From positions 1 to 58,834 of the forward strand of contig JACRMM010000005.1 in the NCBI GenBank assembly GCA_016214985.1: a stretch of DNA of 58,834 nt, in the 5' to 3' direction. Of the stretch, positions 1-9,139 are shown in pieces (position 1 is the first letter of the stretch; each line of letters starts with the position of its first letter). The translations under genes and the position numbers were made by a program. The DNA comes from Deltaproteobacteria bacterium (lineage in GTDB: Bacteria > Desulfobacterota > Deferrisomatia > Deferrisomatales > JACRMM01). The notes beneath the pieces were generated by a model. That model was not told the origin of the DNA, did no database searches, and worked only from the letters and a program-made list of their open reading frames with translations.

Positions 1-32
1 ATCGATCAACTTTGTGAAGACGATCCATGTAT

Positions 33-368
33 CTAGGTTCTTGGGCCCAAAACCGAGACCCCAGAAAGCAGAAAGCTTGATTTTCCAGCCTTTCTGCCTC
101 CCTGGGAGCCTTCACAAGCTCGTGGAACTGTCAAAGTGGGGCCGCACGCAGCCACCAAGAGGGAAAAGGCAGCGGCGGACACCTTGTCGGGCATTTCGGC
201 AATTCCGAACACATCCGTTTCACCGAACGCGTAGTAGAAGGCTTCGAGCTTCCCCCCCAGGCCCTCCACTGCTTGCTGGATCGCCTTTCTCCGCGCGGTT
301 CCGCCCTCTTTGAGGAGACCCTTCGTCCCTTCGGCAGGGTAGGATGCCTGCAACAGGTACTTGGACAT
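33..368 (-). CDS. GYD-domain protein with aberrant C-terminus
   Basis: Small cytoplasmic GYD-domain protein of 111 residues; the family's function is unknown. Residues 1-75 look typical: the MSKYLLQASY start, the EGTKGLLKEGG segment and the GLGGKLEAFYYAFGETD core. The start is supported by an AGGAGGTG ribosome site just upstream. Family members usually end near residue 95-100 with a threonine-rich strand. Here the sequence after about residue 76 becomes a basic, proline/glycine-rich tail unlike the family, which suggests an old frameshift or a replaced 3' end. No neighbouring gene points to a role. Confidence 0.7.
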   Translation of the reverse strand: MSKYLLQASYPAEGTKGLLKEGGTARRKAIQQAVEGLGGKLEAFYYAFGETDVFGIAEMPDKVSAAAFSLLVAACGPTLTVPRACEGSQGGRKAGKSSFLLSGVSVLGPRT

Positions 369-787
369 GGAGCACCTCCTTCTCGCTGTGACGCCGATGG
401 TGCGGCTCGATCAAAATTGGCTACCGCACAGGTTGCATCGGTCAATACACCACTCGTCTCGGGCGAACGTCCTCGGGTGGCGAACCGAGGTCGACCGGGA
501 TTTGCAACGCCAGGAGGAGTCGCGGCATTCTGCTCGTTTCTGTGAGCCGTTCGCGTCGTTCAAGGCGAAAGGCGCAAGAGGAAGGTACCTTGATTCCCGC
601 CTCGTCACGGCCTCGGGCCGGTCCCCAGGGTCCACCCTGGTGTTGAACGGGCGTCGCTCGCCGCAACCGGCCCGCCAAACCTCATCGGGCCGGCGACCTT
701 GACGGCGCCCTGACCCGTCGAGGGTCCCGTGATACACTGGCAACCGCGCCCAGTCCCGTCCGGGCGTCTGCTTGCTGCGAGAGCACG
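369..787. other. Intergenic region between GYD gene and AsmA-like gene
   Basis: About 420 bases separate the divergent GYD and AsmA-like genes. I see no convincing coding sequence. The only signal is a weak sigma-70-like promoter near the right end, listed separately. Confidence 0.5.
710..738 (+). promoter_or_regulatory. Weak candidate sigma-70 promoter for the AsmA-like gene
   Basis: CTGACC (710-715) and TACACT (733-738) are separated by 17 bases, and the second box lies about 50 bases before the start codon at 788. Each box matches 4 of 6 consensus bases, so this is tentative. Confidence 0.3.
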
Positions 788-3700
788 ATGCCCGACGCCG
801 TCCCGCCCCCCCGCCCGCGCCGACGCCGGCTGCGCCTGCTGGGCGCCGCCTTGCTGGCGGCGGGGCTCGGGTCGGCGGCGCTGATCTCCTTCCTCCCCAC
901 GCTCGCTTCTACCGACGCCGCTCGCCGGGTGCTGGAGAAGGCCGCCTCCCAATCCCTCCGCCGGCCGGTGCACGTGGGCCGCGTTCACTGGCGCTGGCGC
1001 ACCGGGCTCGTCGTGGAGGGGCTTCGGCTCGACGACGAGCCCGCGTTCTCGCCGGAGCCCCTGGCGGCGCTGCAGCGGGTCGAGCTGAGGGTCGGGTGGC
1101 GCCGGCTCCTGGAACGGACCCTCGCGGTGGAGCTGACGGCCGAGGGCCTCTGGGCCGGCTACGTCCGCACGACCACCGGCGCCACGAACTGGGGTGCTTT
1201 TCTCCAGAACCTCCCTCCCTCTCCGCCGAAGCCACCCCGCGAGGGGCCGGTAACGCTTCCCATCGAGGTGACGGCGCGCCTTCGCGTCTCGGGGATCGAA
1301 CTCTCGGCGGACGACCGCCGGTCCGGCCGGCGGGCCGCGGTGCATGGGGGCACGGTCGCTCTGGGCGTGCCGTCGCTTCGTTCCGCTCCGGTGACTCTGA
1401 GCGTAGCGGGACGCGCCGAGGCCGACGGCCGGCCGTTGTCGCCTCTGTCGGTCACCGCCGAGGTTGCCCACGCGTTCGACGGCCGAGGCGTGCTCGCGCC
1501 CCTGGCCGCGTCCGCGCGGGCGAGCGCCGGGCTGCCCGGTGCTCGCCTCGGGCTCACGGCCGACCTCCCGACGGGGGTCGTGACTGCGCGGTTCGACGTA
1601 GACCTCGGGCCCTTCGTCGAAGCCTTCGGCCCCTTCCTGCCCTCGGCCGCGAGTCCGGCGGCGGCGTCTGGGACCCTGTCGCTCGCCGCGGACGCGCAGG
1701 GGGATCCCAAGCAGTCGCTTGGGTTTCACGTAATCCTCTCGGGCAACGGCGTCCGCGCGTCGGGAGGCGCGCTGGGAGCCGATGCGGTCGGCCCCCTCCG
1801 TCTGGCGCTCGAGGCGCGCGGGCGGGCAGAGCCGGCGGTGCCGCGCGTGACCGTGGAGGCGGGGGAGGTTCGGGTCCAGGAACGGTCGCGGCTGGGGTGG
1901 ACGGCGACGTATTGGGGGGGGCGAGCGGGGACGCGCCTCGCGGCCGAGGCCGCTCCGGTGGCCCTGGACCTGGGGGAACTCCTCGCCCTGTCGAAGCCAG
2001 TCGCGGCTGCGCTTCGTCCGCTCGAGCTCGGCGGGGCCACGCTCGGGGCCGAGCGGATCGCCTGGGCCGGCGGGTCGGCCGGGGGGCCGAGCCCGGTGGA
2101 GGTGCAGGGGTTGCACCTTCGGGTCTCGTCGCTGGGGCACCGGGGTGGCGACCGTACGGTGCGGGGGAGTCGTCTCGCCGTCGACGTTCCTCGGCTCGCC
2201 GCTCGCCTGGAGCGCGGTGTTCCGACGAGCGCCGACGTAAAGGCCTCCTTGCGCTTGGGCTCGCTCCGGGTCTCGGGACCGGGCGGGTTCTCTGCGGAGG
2301 GGCTGGAGCTCTCGGGGCTCCGAGCCGAGGCCCGCGGCCTTGCCCGCCGACCCGACGGCGCCTTCGGCCTGACCGGCCGGGTCTCCCTGGAGGAGTCGCT
2401 CTCCCTGGCGCGTGCCGCGGCCGGGCCGGGGGCGTCCGTGGCCGGGCTTCGCCACGCGCTCAAGGCGGCTGTGGTCTTACAGCCGGGCCGGAGCGTGAAC
2501 GTCCAGGTGACGCGCCTCGACGCGGCGGCCGCATCGGCGACCTACCGGGACCGGGGTCGCACGGTGACCCTGGGTGGCGGGGGCAAGGGTCGCGGTCAGG
2601 CCGCGGCGCTTCGGCTCGCGGGCGCGCGGTTCTCAGGGCCCCTTCGGGGAGGGATCAATCCGGTCGGCGCCGAGCGCCTCGAGGTCGTCCTTCCGGTGGT
2701 CGCGGCGTCGGGGGGAGCGAGCCCGTTCTCCGCGCGGGGGCTTCGCCTGACGGTACGGGACGCGGTGTGCGTGCTGCGGCAGGGGTTCCCGGAGAGCCTC
2801 GGCCTCTCGGCGAGCCTGGACCTCGGCGCCGCCCAAGTGGAGGGGGCCCGACGGCTGCGGGTCTCGGGGCTCGCGCTCTCGAGGGCCAGCGTGGCGGGGA
2901 GCGACCTCGTCCGGTCCCCGGAGGCTCCCCTGGGCGTGTCGGGCCGGCTCGCTCTTCGGCAGGCTCTGAGCCTCGACGGCGTCTGGGTGGCGGGGAGCGG
3001 AGAGGCGCGTGCCGTGCGCCAAGAGCTTGACGTCGACGGGCGGTTGGGTGCGCAGCCCCACGCGCAGTTGCGGCGGTTCCGCCTCGACGCGGAGGCGGTG
3101 ACTATCGACGACCCGCAGGCGGGGCGCCGGAGCCTGCCGCTTCACCTGGACGCTGCCGCCGATGGACTCACGCTTCGCGGCACCGCGCCGCTTCGGGCCG
3201 ACGTCCGGGGGGCGCGACTGCGCCTCGGCGCCGGCCCCCTCATCAACGTGGACCTCACGTCCAGCCTGGAGGACCTCGGGCGGGCGAGCCTGGTCACCTC
3301 GGGGCGCCTCGATGCGGACCTCTCCCGCCTGCCACCCCGGCTCGCGGAGCTCGCGCGGGCGGGGCTTCGCGTGGGAGGCGTGGTCGGCTTTACATGGGAC
3401 GTGGCGGGCCGTCTTCCGACCGAGGCCGAGACCGGTGCCCTGAGGACCGTGCAGCAGGAGGCGGAGTCCCTCCCCTTTCCCCTGGCGTTCGCCGGCCGCG
3501 CCGACGCGGCTCTGACCCTGGCGGGTGTCTCGGTCCACGCGCCGCTCGAGAAGGGGCAGAGCCTCTCCCTGGCCGGAGTGTCGACGCGGCGCCCCCTGCG
3601 GGTCTCGGTCGGCCCGGGCGGCGCTCGGGCGCGGCTGGACGGTGCCCTCGTGGCCGAAGTGGTCGAGGAGGTGCCGGGGCTCGCTCCCTTTGACCTTCCG

Positions 3701-5005
3701 CCGCGGGCGTCTCTCGAGCTCACGGCAGAGCAGGAGGGCCAGCGGGGTGTGAAGGTCTCGGAGACCCTCGAAGTGGACCTGCTGGGTCTTCGGCAGACGC
3801 TTGTCGCGGATGTGGCCGGACTCGACCGGGCTCTTCGCCGGGGGCTCCTGCGGCCCACCCCCCTATGGCTGAAGAACCTCGACGGCGTGGTGCGGGTGGG
3901 GCTCCAGGCAGGAAAGAACGTCGGTGCGGTGCGCCTGGGGCGGGATCTCTCCTGGGACGGCCCTCTGGCCGCCTCCGCGGAGGTGCGGCTGCGACGGGAA
4001 CGCGACGTGGAGGCGCGGGTCGCGGTGGACAGCACCGGGCTCGACGCCCGGGTGGGCGACCTTCTCGCCGTGCGCGGCCTGCGAAGCCATCTGCTCCTGG
4101 AGAAGCGCTACACCCTCGCCGCCACCGACGAGCGGGGCACGGTCCCGCCAGCGCCCCGGTTCCTCTCCCAGACCGTGCTCGAGCCCCCGGAGGCCGAGAC
4201 GGCGGGGCGCGGGGGGGACGAGGGACACCTCCGGCCGCTCTCCGAGGAGCTCGCGCGCCAGTTCCGGGGGGCTCCGTCGCTCGCCTTCGACCGGGTCTCC
4301 TTCCGTTCGGGGGCGCGGCGGATCGAGCTCGAGCGCGGCTCGATGGATCTTCGCCTCGTCGACGGGCGGCCCGTGCTCGACCGGCTGCAGCTCGATCTCC
4401 TTGGGGGGAGCGCGACCGGCTCGGTGAGCCTGGGGCCGGAGGGCGAGGGGTTCCCGCTGCGCGTCCGCCTCGCAGTGTCGGGCCTGGACCCCGGCAGGCT
4501 CGTGCCGGAGCTCGCCGGCTCGGCGTCGGCCGAAGGAGCAGTGACCGCTCGGGCGGTCGTCGAGGCGCCGCTGTCCCGGGGCGCGGAAGGCCTCCTCTCG
4601 GAGGTGGATCTGCGGGTCGATCTGACGCGTATCGGCCGCCGCGCCCTCGACCGGCTCCTCTACGCGCTCGACCCCACGGGCGGCAACGAGTCGCTTGCCA
4701 AACAGCGGCGGCTGCTCCAGACGGCGACGCCGCGCTGGGTGACGGTGGGGATTCGCCGGGGCAACCTGTCCCTGGCCGGAGAGCTGGACGTCAAGGGCGT
4801 TCGGCTGGCCATCCCGCCGGTCGATCGGCTCAACGTCGCGGAGCTTCCCGTGCGCGAGCGCGTGGACCGTGCTCTGGCGCGGGCGGGGCCACTCCTGGAG
4901 TGGGTTCGGATCCTGGCCGCGCCCGCGCTGGAGGTGGGTCCGGCCGGCCGCGTGCAGGTCGCCACGGCGTCGTCGAAGGCGCCCGGCCCTACCCCGGCTC
5001 GGTGA
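788..5005 (+). CDS. AsmA-like (AsmA/TamB/YhdP-type) envelope protein
   Basis: Very large protein of 1405 residues. A basic proline/arginine-rich N-terminus precedes one hydrophobic segment (about residues 18-40), which would anchor it in the inner membrane. Next comes an AsmA-type start: a VLEKAASQSLRRPVHVG segment followed by a beta strand and LVVEGLRL. The rest is low-complexity beta-rich sequence (Leu/Val/Ala/Gly/Arg alternations), as in the periplasm-spanning lipid-transport or outer-membrane-biogenesis proteins AsmA, TamB and YhdP. It stands alone. Its 3' end overlaps the convergent hypF gene by 17 bases. The family is fairly clear; the exact subfamily is not. Confidence 0.75.
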   Translation: MPDAVPPPRPRRRRLRLLGAALLAAGLGSAALISFLPTLASTDAARRVLEKAASQSLRRPVHVGRVHWRWRTGLVVEGLRLDDEPAFSPEPLAALQRVELRVGWRRLLERTLAVELTAEGLWAGYVRTTTGATNWGAFLQNLPPSPPKPPREGPVTLPIEVTARLRVSGIELSADDRRSGRRAAVHGGTVALGVPSLRSAPVTLSVAGRAEADGRPLSPLSVTAEVAHAFDGRGVLAPLAASARASAGLPGARLGLTADLPTGVVTARFDVDLGPFVEAFGPFLPSAASPAAASGTLSLAADAQGDPKQSLGFHVILSGNGVRASGGALGADAVGPLRLALEARGRAEPAVPRVTVEAGEVRVQERSRLGWTATYWGGRAGTRLAAEAAPVALDLGELLALSKPVAAALRPLELGGATLGAERIAWAGGSAGGPSPVEVQGLHLRVSSLGHRGGDRTVRGSRLAVDVPRLAARLERGVPTSADVKASLRLGSLRVSGPGGFSAEGLELSGLRAEARGLARRPDGAFGLTGRVSLEESLSLARAAAGPGASVAGLRHALKAAVVLQPGRSVNVQVTRLDAAAASATYRDRGRTVTLGGGGKGRGQAAALRLAGARFSGPLRGGINPVGAERLEVVLPVVAASGGASPFSARGLRLTVRDAVCVLRQGFPESLGLSASLDLGAAQVEGARRLRVSGLALSRASVAGSDLVRSPEAPLGVSGRLALRQALSLDGVWVAGSGEARAVRQELDVDGRLGAQPHAQLRRFRLDAEAVTIDDPQAGRRSLPLHLDAAADGLTLRGTAPLRADVRGARLRLGAGPLINVDLTSSLEDLGRASLVTSGRLDADLSRLPPRLAELARAGLRVGGVVGFTWDVAGRLPTEAETGALRTVQQEAESLPFPLAFAGRADAALTLAGVSVHAPLEKGQSLSLAGVSTRRPLRVSVGPGGARARLDGALVAEVVEEVPGLAPFDLPPRASLELTAEQEGQRGVKVSETLEVDLLGLRQTLVADVAGLDRALRRGLLRPTPLWLKNLDGVVRVGLQAGKNVGAVRLGRDLSWDGPLAASAEVRLRRERDVEARVAVDSTGLDARVGDLLAVRGLRSHLLLEKRYTLAATDERGTVPPAPRFLSQTVLEPPEAETAGRGGDEGHLRPLSEELARQFRGAPSLAFDRVSFRSGARRIELERGSMDLRLVDGRPVLDRLQLDLLGGSATGSVSLGPEGEGFPLRVRLAVSGLDPGRLVPELAGSASAEGAVTARAVVEAPLSRGAEGLLSEVDLRVDLTRIGRRALDRLLYALDPTGGNESLAKQRRLLQTATPRWVTVGIRRGNLSLAGELDVKGVRLAIPPVDRLNVAELPVRERVDRALARAGPLLEWVRILAAPALEVGPAGRVQVATASSKAPGPTPAR

Positions 5006-7295
5006 GGCGGAGCGACCCCAGCGCCCAGGCCGCCTGGCCGAAGCACACGCCGCCGTCGTTCGGGGGGATCTGCCGGTGGAGGTGGGGCCGAAGGCCCCGG
5101 CCGCGGAGCTCTCGGACGAGCGCTGCCAGGAACACCGCGTTCTGGGTACACCCCCCGGACAGGAACACGTCCCGAAGGCCGGTCGGTCGAGACGCCTCGG
5201 CGGCCGCCGAGGCGAAGAGCCCGGCGAGACCGCGGTGAAAGGCCAGCGCGCACGCCCCGGGATCCCGGCCCGCCAGGACGTCGTCGAGCAGCGCCCCCAG
5301 AAGCGGGCCCGGGTCGAGTGCGAGGGGCCCCGCGCGAGAACCCGCCACTTCCCCCGCTGGGTACGGCTCCACCGGAGCGCGGCACGAGGCGGCGAGCGCC
5401 TCGAGCTCCATCGCCGCCTGGGCCGAGTACCGCAGGCGGCCCGCAAACCCGAGCACCGCTGCCGCGGCGTCGAACAGCCGGCCGCAGGAGGAGGTGAGGG
5501 GCGACTGGAGGCCCGTGGTGATCATCCGGTCCAGGGTCTCGCGGTCGCGCTCCCCACGGTCCGCGAAGGCGGGCAGGGGCAGCGAGGCCCAGTCGGCCCC
5601 GACCAAGCGGCGCAGATGGCTCGCTGCCATCCGCCACGGCTCCACCGCGGCCCGGTCGCCGCCGGGCTGAGGCACGGGAACGAGGTGGCCCAGGCGCTCG
5701 AACCGGCCGGGCCGCCCCCCCAGGAGCTCGCCACCCCAGATCGTCCCGTCCGGTCCGTAGCCCAGACCATCCAGGGCCAAGGCGAGGGCGTCGCCCTCGA
5801 AACCGTGCTCGGCCATGCACGAGGCGGCGTGGGCCTCGTGGTGCTGGACCCGCACGAGTGGGACGCCGCGGGCTTCCCACGCGGCGGCGTGGGCGCTCGA
5901 GCGGTACGCGGGGTGGAGGTCGCACACCACGAGGTCCGGGACGACCCGGAGCAGGGCCAGAAGGTGCTCGATACCGGCCCGGAACGCCTCCTCCACGTCG
6001 AGGTTCTTCAAGTCTCCGACGTGGGGGCCGAGGTAGGCGCGGTCGCCGCGAACCACGCACACGGCGCTCGCGAGCTCGGCCCCGAGGGCCAGGACCACAC
6101 GACCGGAGGGGTTTGCCAGGGGAGCGGGTGCGGGTGCATACCCGCGGGCGCGGCGAAGCACGACCGGTCCGGTCTTCAGGCTCTTGACCACGCTGTCGTC
6201 GGCCCGGTGCAGGATCGGGCGGTCGTGGACGACGAAGCGGTCCGCGACGCCGGTGAGTCGGGCGAGCGCCTCCTCGGCGGTGGCGAGTAAGGGCTCGTCG
6301 CTTCGGTTGCCGCTCGTCATGACCAGCGCCGGGCACCCGCCGCTCGCGAAGAGCAGGTGATGCAGAGGCGTGTAGGGCAGGAAGAGTCCCAGCCGGTCCT
6401 GGCCGGGAGCCACGGAGGGGGCGAGCGGCGAAGCGGGGCGGGCCGGCGCCAGAAGGATCGGCGCGCGTGCGCCTGCGAGGAGTGCCTCGTCGTCCGGGCT
6501 GAGCTCCGCGAGGTGCCGGGCGGTCTCGAGGTCCGCGACCATGACCGCAAAGGGTTTGGCCGGCCGTTGTTTTCGGCGGCGAAGCGCGGCGACCGCGCCC
6601 TCCTGCGAGGCATCGCAGGCCAGGTGAAAGCCGCCGAGGCCCATGAGCGCGATGACCCCGCCCGCCCGAAGCGTCTCGAGGGCGCCGTTGATCGGGTCCT
6701 GGTCGAGCACCTCGCCTGCGGCCCCCAGGAGCCTGAGGCGGGGCCCGCAGGCGGGGCAGGCGTTGGGCTGGGCGTGGAAGCGCCGGCTCTCGGCGTCCGC
6801 ATACTCCCGGGCACAGTCGGCGCACAGCGAAAAGGAGGCCAGGCTCGTGCTGGCGCGGTCGTAGGGCAGGGAGGCGATCACCGTGTACCGGGGGCCGCAG
6901 TCGGTGCAGTTGATGAAGGGGTAGCGGAAGCGGCGGTTTCCCGGGTCCAGGAGCTCGGCGCGGCAGGCGGGGCAGGTGGCGATGTCGGGGGGGATGATGG
7001 CCGACGAGACGGGGTCGATGCGGGAGGCACGGATTTCGAAGCCGGTCTCTCGGGGCTCGGTCGCGGCTTCACTGACGTCGACCGACTGGATCTCCGCAAT
7101 CGCCGGCGCCCGGCGCCGAAGGTCGTCGCCGAAGGCATCGACCGCACTTCGGGAGCCCTGGACTTCGACCTCCACGCCCCGGGTCGTGTTCTCCACGTGT
7201 CCGGTCAGCCCGGCGCCGCGAGCCAAGCGGGCCACGAAGGGCCGGAACCCGACACCCTGGACGATCCCCTGGACGAGAAACCGCCGGCGCGTCAC
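4989..7295 (-). CDS. hypF: [NiFe] hydrogenase maturation carbamoyltransferase HypF
   Basis: HypF makes the thiocarbamate carried by HypE from carbamoyl phosphate and ATP, the source of the cyanide ligands of [NiFe] hydrogenase. All domains are present in 768 residues. An N-terminal acylphosphatase domain has the VQGVGFRPFV motif (residues ~10-90). Two zinc-finger repeats follow (CPACRAELL...CTDCGPRYT and CADC...CPACGPRL, ~105-185). Then come a YrdC-like domain (KRQRPAKPFAVM-type region, ~200-390) and a Kae1-like domain with the HHEAHAASCMAEHG motif (~395-765). The start is GTG at 7295. No hypABCDE or hydrogenase gene is nearby, so it is an orphan in this window. Confidence 0.95.
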   Translation of the reverse strand: MTRRRFLVQGIVQGVGFRPFVARLARGAGLTGHVENTTRGVEVEVQGSRSAVDAFGDDLRRRAPAIAEIQSVDVSEAATEPRETGFEIRASRIDPVSSAIIPPDIATCPACRAELLDPGNRRFRYPFINCTDCGPRYTVIASLPYDRASTSLASFSLCADCAREYADAESRRFHAQPNACPACGPRLRLLGAAGEVLDQDPINGALETLRAGGVIALMGLGGFHLACDASQEGAVAALRRRKQRPAKPFAVMVADLETARHLAELSPDDEALLAGARAPILLAPARPASPLAPSVAPGQDRLGLFLPYTPLHHLLFASGGCPALVMTSGNRSDEPLLATAEEALARLTGVADRFVVHDRPILHRADDSVVKSLKTGPVVLRRARGYAPAPAPLANPSGRVVLALGAELASAVCVVRGDRAYLGPHVGDLKNLDVEEAFRAGIEHLLALLRVVPDLVVCDLHPAYRSSAHAAAWEARGVPLVRVQHHEAHAASCMAEHGFEGDALALALDGLGYGPDGTIWGGELLGGRPGRFERLGHLVPVPQPGGDRAAVEPWRMAASHLRRLVGADWASLPLPAFADRGERDRETLDRMITTGLQSPLTSSCGRLFDAAAAVLGFAGRLRYSAQAAMELEALAASCRAPVEPYPAGEVAGSRAGPLALDPGPLLGALLDDVLAGRDPGACALAFHRGLAGLFASAAAEASRPTGLRDVFLSGGCTQNAVFLAALVRELRGRGLRPHLHRQIPPNDGGVCFGQAAWALGSLRLTEPG

Positions 7296-7318
7296 GGGAG
7301 CGCTGGGCGCCGAGAAAG

Positions 7319-7350
7319 AGAGAGCCGGGGCGTTCCTACCCCGGCTCTCT
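7319..7350 (-). terminator. Hairpin terminator after the ferredoxin gene
   Basis: A perfect 12-base-pair inverted repeat (AGAGAGCCGGGG / CCCCGGCTCTCT) with an 8-base loop lies between hypF and the ferredoxin gene. Read on the minus strand it is followed by CTTTCTC, a weak pyrimidine run. It would separate ferredoxin transcription from hypF. Confidence 0.65.
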
Positions 7351-7372
7351 CACGGCGTTCGAACGGCGGCGT

Positions 7373-7552
7373 TCAGGCCTCGTCCTCGGGCACCGCGGCG
7401 CCCACCGAGCAGACCTCCGCGCAGGTACCGCAGTCCACACAGGTGTCGGGGTCAACCACGTACTTGTCGGCGCCTTCGCTGATGGCCTCGACCGGGCACT
7501 CCTCGACGCAGTCGCCGCACTTCTCGCACTTGTCCGTGATGACGTATGCCAT
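7373..7552 (-). CDS. 2[4Fe-4S] ferredoxin
   Basis: Small cytoplasmic electron carrier of 59 residues with two classical four-cysteine motifs: CEKCGDCVEECP (residues ~9-20) and CVDCGTCAEVCS (~38-49). This is the bacterial clostridial-type 2[4Fe-4S] layout. The start at 7552 (MAYVITDKC) is preferred over an upstream in-frame start because GAGGAGG sits at ideal distance upstream. It lies just downstream of the zinc-ribbon gene on the same strand and has a clear hairpin behind it. The redox partner is unknown. Confidence 0.95.
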   Translation of the reverse strand: MAYVITDKCEKCGDCVEECPVEAISEGADKYVVDPDTCVDCGTCAEVCSVGAAVPEDEA

Positions 7553-7631
7553 GTTTGTCTTCCTCCTCAGGAGATGGCGGGACACGGCGTCCCAGATTTC
7601 GGCGGAGGATGTCTCAGGATTCGGGAGCCTG

Positions 7632-8195
7632 TCAAGTCAGATTTTCCACCCCCGCAGCAGAGCGGGAGGGCTTCCGCCGCTGGTCGTGGCGCAGCATCTC
7701 CTCGGTGCGCGAGCGCGCCAGGGCTTCTCGCTCCTGAACGGCCGCCTTCTCCTCGCGGAAGGCCCGGAAGATCTGGGTCGCCGCTTCGAACAGCGCCGGG
7801 TCCCGCTCCTGCACGGAATACAGTCGGTTCGTGTCAAAGAGCCGGTCTTCCCCCGGATACTCGGAGTACAGTGCCTTGAAAAGCTCCCGCACGGGCTCGT
7901 CCACCTCGGGTACTCCCTCGAGGAGCAGCCGGAGATCCTCGCGGCGGGCTTTGCGCTGCTCGGAGAGCTCGAGCGCCTTTACGTTGTCCGGCCCGACGCA
8001 CGTGGCGGCGGAGGGGCACCACTTGGCGCATCCGAGGTCCATCCTCTCGTTGAACACCACCTCGCCGCAGCTCTTGCAGCGGTGCTTCACCTCGTCTTTG
8101 AAGAACTCGAGCGGCGCCTGGCACTTGGGGCACGGCACGTCGAAGATGGCGTCGAAGCCCCACTGCTGACTGTCTTGTCCGGGGCACTTGGACAT
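7632..8195 (-). CDS. Zinc-ribbon protein of desulfuromonad type, unknown function
   Basis: Protein of 187 residues. The N-terminal part carries CxxC pairs typical of a zinc ribbon (CPKCQAPLEF and CKSCGEVVF, residues ~22-48), then CAKWCPSAATCVG (~55-67). The remainder is mainly helical and charged. Similar proteins beginning with MSKCPGQD are, from memory, common in Geobacter/Desulfuromonas relatives and uncharacterised. GAGGAGGTTCCC precedes the start. An FNR-type palindrome lies about 100 bases upstream at the end of the Crp/Fnr gene, so it may respond to that regulator. Confidence 0.75.
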   Translation of the reverse strand: MSKCPGQDSQQWGFDAIFDVPCPKCQAPLEFFKDEVKHRCKSCGEVVFNERMDLGCAKWCPSAATCVGPDNVKALELSEQRKARREDLRLLLEGVPEVDEPVRELFKALYSEYPGEDRLFDTNRLYSVQERDPALFEAATQIFRAFREEKAAVQEREALARSRTEEMLRHDQRRKPSRSAAGVENLT

Positions 8196-8287
8196 GGGAA
8201 CCTCCTCGCGGCATTCGGCGGTCCGCCCTCGCGGACGGGTTGACCTTACCTCTCGTGCCGAGTCTAGCCGCCCCCTCGCCTCACAGC

Positions 8288-8303
8288 TTTGATGGAGGTC
8301 AAA
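8288..8303 (-). promoter_or_regulatory. FNR/HcpR-type operator upstream of the zinc-ribbon gene
   Basis: TTTGATGGAGGTCAAA reads as TTGAT-N4-GTCAA, 9 of 10 matches to the FNR half-site pair TTGAT-N4-ATCAA. It overlaps the last codons of the Crp/Fnr gene and lies 93 bases before the zinc-ribbon start codon. The adjacent regulator carries the ExxSR recognition-helix residues known to read TTGAT. Confidence 0.55.
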
Positions 8304-8991
8304 CGGGTTCGGTTTCGCCGCCCGGCGCCGCCAGTTCGTGCAGGGCCGGCCGATCCAGGATCTTCAGGAACCGGCCCCGCACCTGCAGCCAGCCGCTGTC
8401 CTGGAACTTCCTCAGGGTGCGCGACAGGGTTTCGCTCACGGTGCCGAGCTGACTCGCAAGCTCCCCCTTGGTGATCTCCAGGTCCCAGAAATCGCGCCCC
8501 TTCTCGTCTGCGGACTGGAGGAGCCAGCGCGCGAGCCGGGCGGACACGTCCTTCAGGGAGAGGTCCTCGATCCGATCGGCGAACTGCTTGAGGTAGCGCG
8601 AGAGGGTCGCGATGATGTTGAGGCTGACGTCGGGCTCCTCGCGCAGGAGGTTCAGGAACGCGGCCTTGGGGAGGAACAGGGCGGTGGACTTCTGGAGCGC
8701 CTCGGCGTAGGCCGGGTAGCCTCGCGGCATGAAGATCGCTGCCTCGGCGAAGGCCTGGCCGGGCCGGACTACGTGGAGGATGTGCTCCTTGCCGTCGGCC
8801 GACAGCTTGTAAATCTTCACTCCGCCCGCGAGCAGCACGTAGAGGCCTTCGGCGGGATCTCCCTCCCGGAAGAGCACCTCGTGCCGCCGGGCGTCCACGC
8901 GCCGGCCGATGTGCTCGACCTTGGCGAGCTGGGCCGGGTCGAGGCCCGCGAAGAGGGGCGAGAGGCGGAGATCGGGGGAGTGCGGAGCCAT
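8299..8991 (-). CDS. Crp/Fnr-family transcriptional regulator without cysteines
   Basis: Regulator of 230 residues. An N-terminal cyclic-nucleotide-binding-like beta barrel (FREGDPAEGLYVLLAGGVKIY, about residues 35-120) is followed by a long dimerisation helix (~120-150) and a C-terminal winged helix. The recognition helix reads VSETLSRTLRKF; its E-xx-S-R residues match FNR, which binds TTGAT-N4-ATCAA. There is no cysteine in the protein, so it cannot hold an FNR-type [4Fe-4S] cluster. A Dnr- or HcpR-like heme or NO sensor is more likely, by inference. The start at 8991 follows GGAGGTGCCC; an upstream in-frame extension is rejected. Confidence 0.9.
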   Translation of the reverse strand: MAPHSPDLRLSPLFAGLDPAQLAKVEHIGRRVDARRHEVLFREGDPAEGLYVLLAGGVKIYKLSADGKEHILHVVRPGQAFAEAAIFMPRGYPAYAEALQKSTALFLPKAAFLNLLREEPDVSLNIIATLSRYLKQFADRIEDLSLKDVSARLARWLLQSADEKGRDFWDLEITKGELASQLGTVSETLSRTLRKFQDSGWLQVRGRFLKILDRPALHELAAPGGETEPV

Positions 8992-9139
8992 GGGCACCTC
9001 CGGGTTTGGGAGAAGCTCCTTAGTGCCCGGAGAGCGCGCCGGTGTCAAGGGTTGGAGCGCGCTGGATGCGTAGGTCAATGGCACGGGGACCCAGCCGGGT
9101 GCACGGCCCGGCCCGGCCTCCGCGCCCTCCGAGGAACGG

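Noticed and set aside
605..2455. 616-codon minus-strand frame across the AsmA-like gene
   Set aside because: Arginine/proline-rich shadow of the GC-biased AsmA-like frame.
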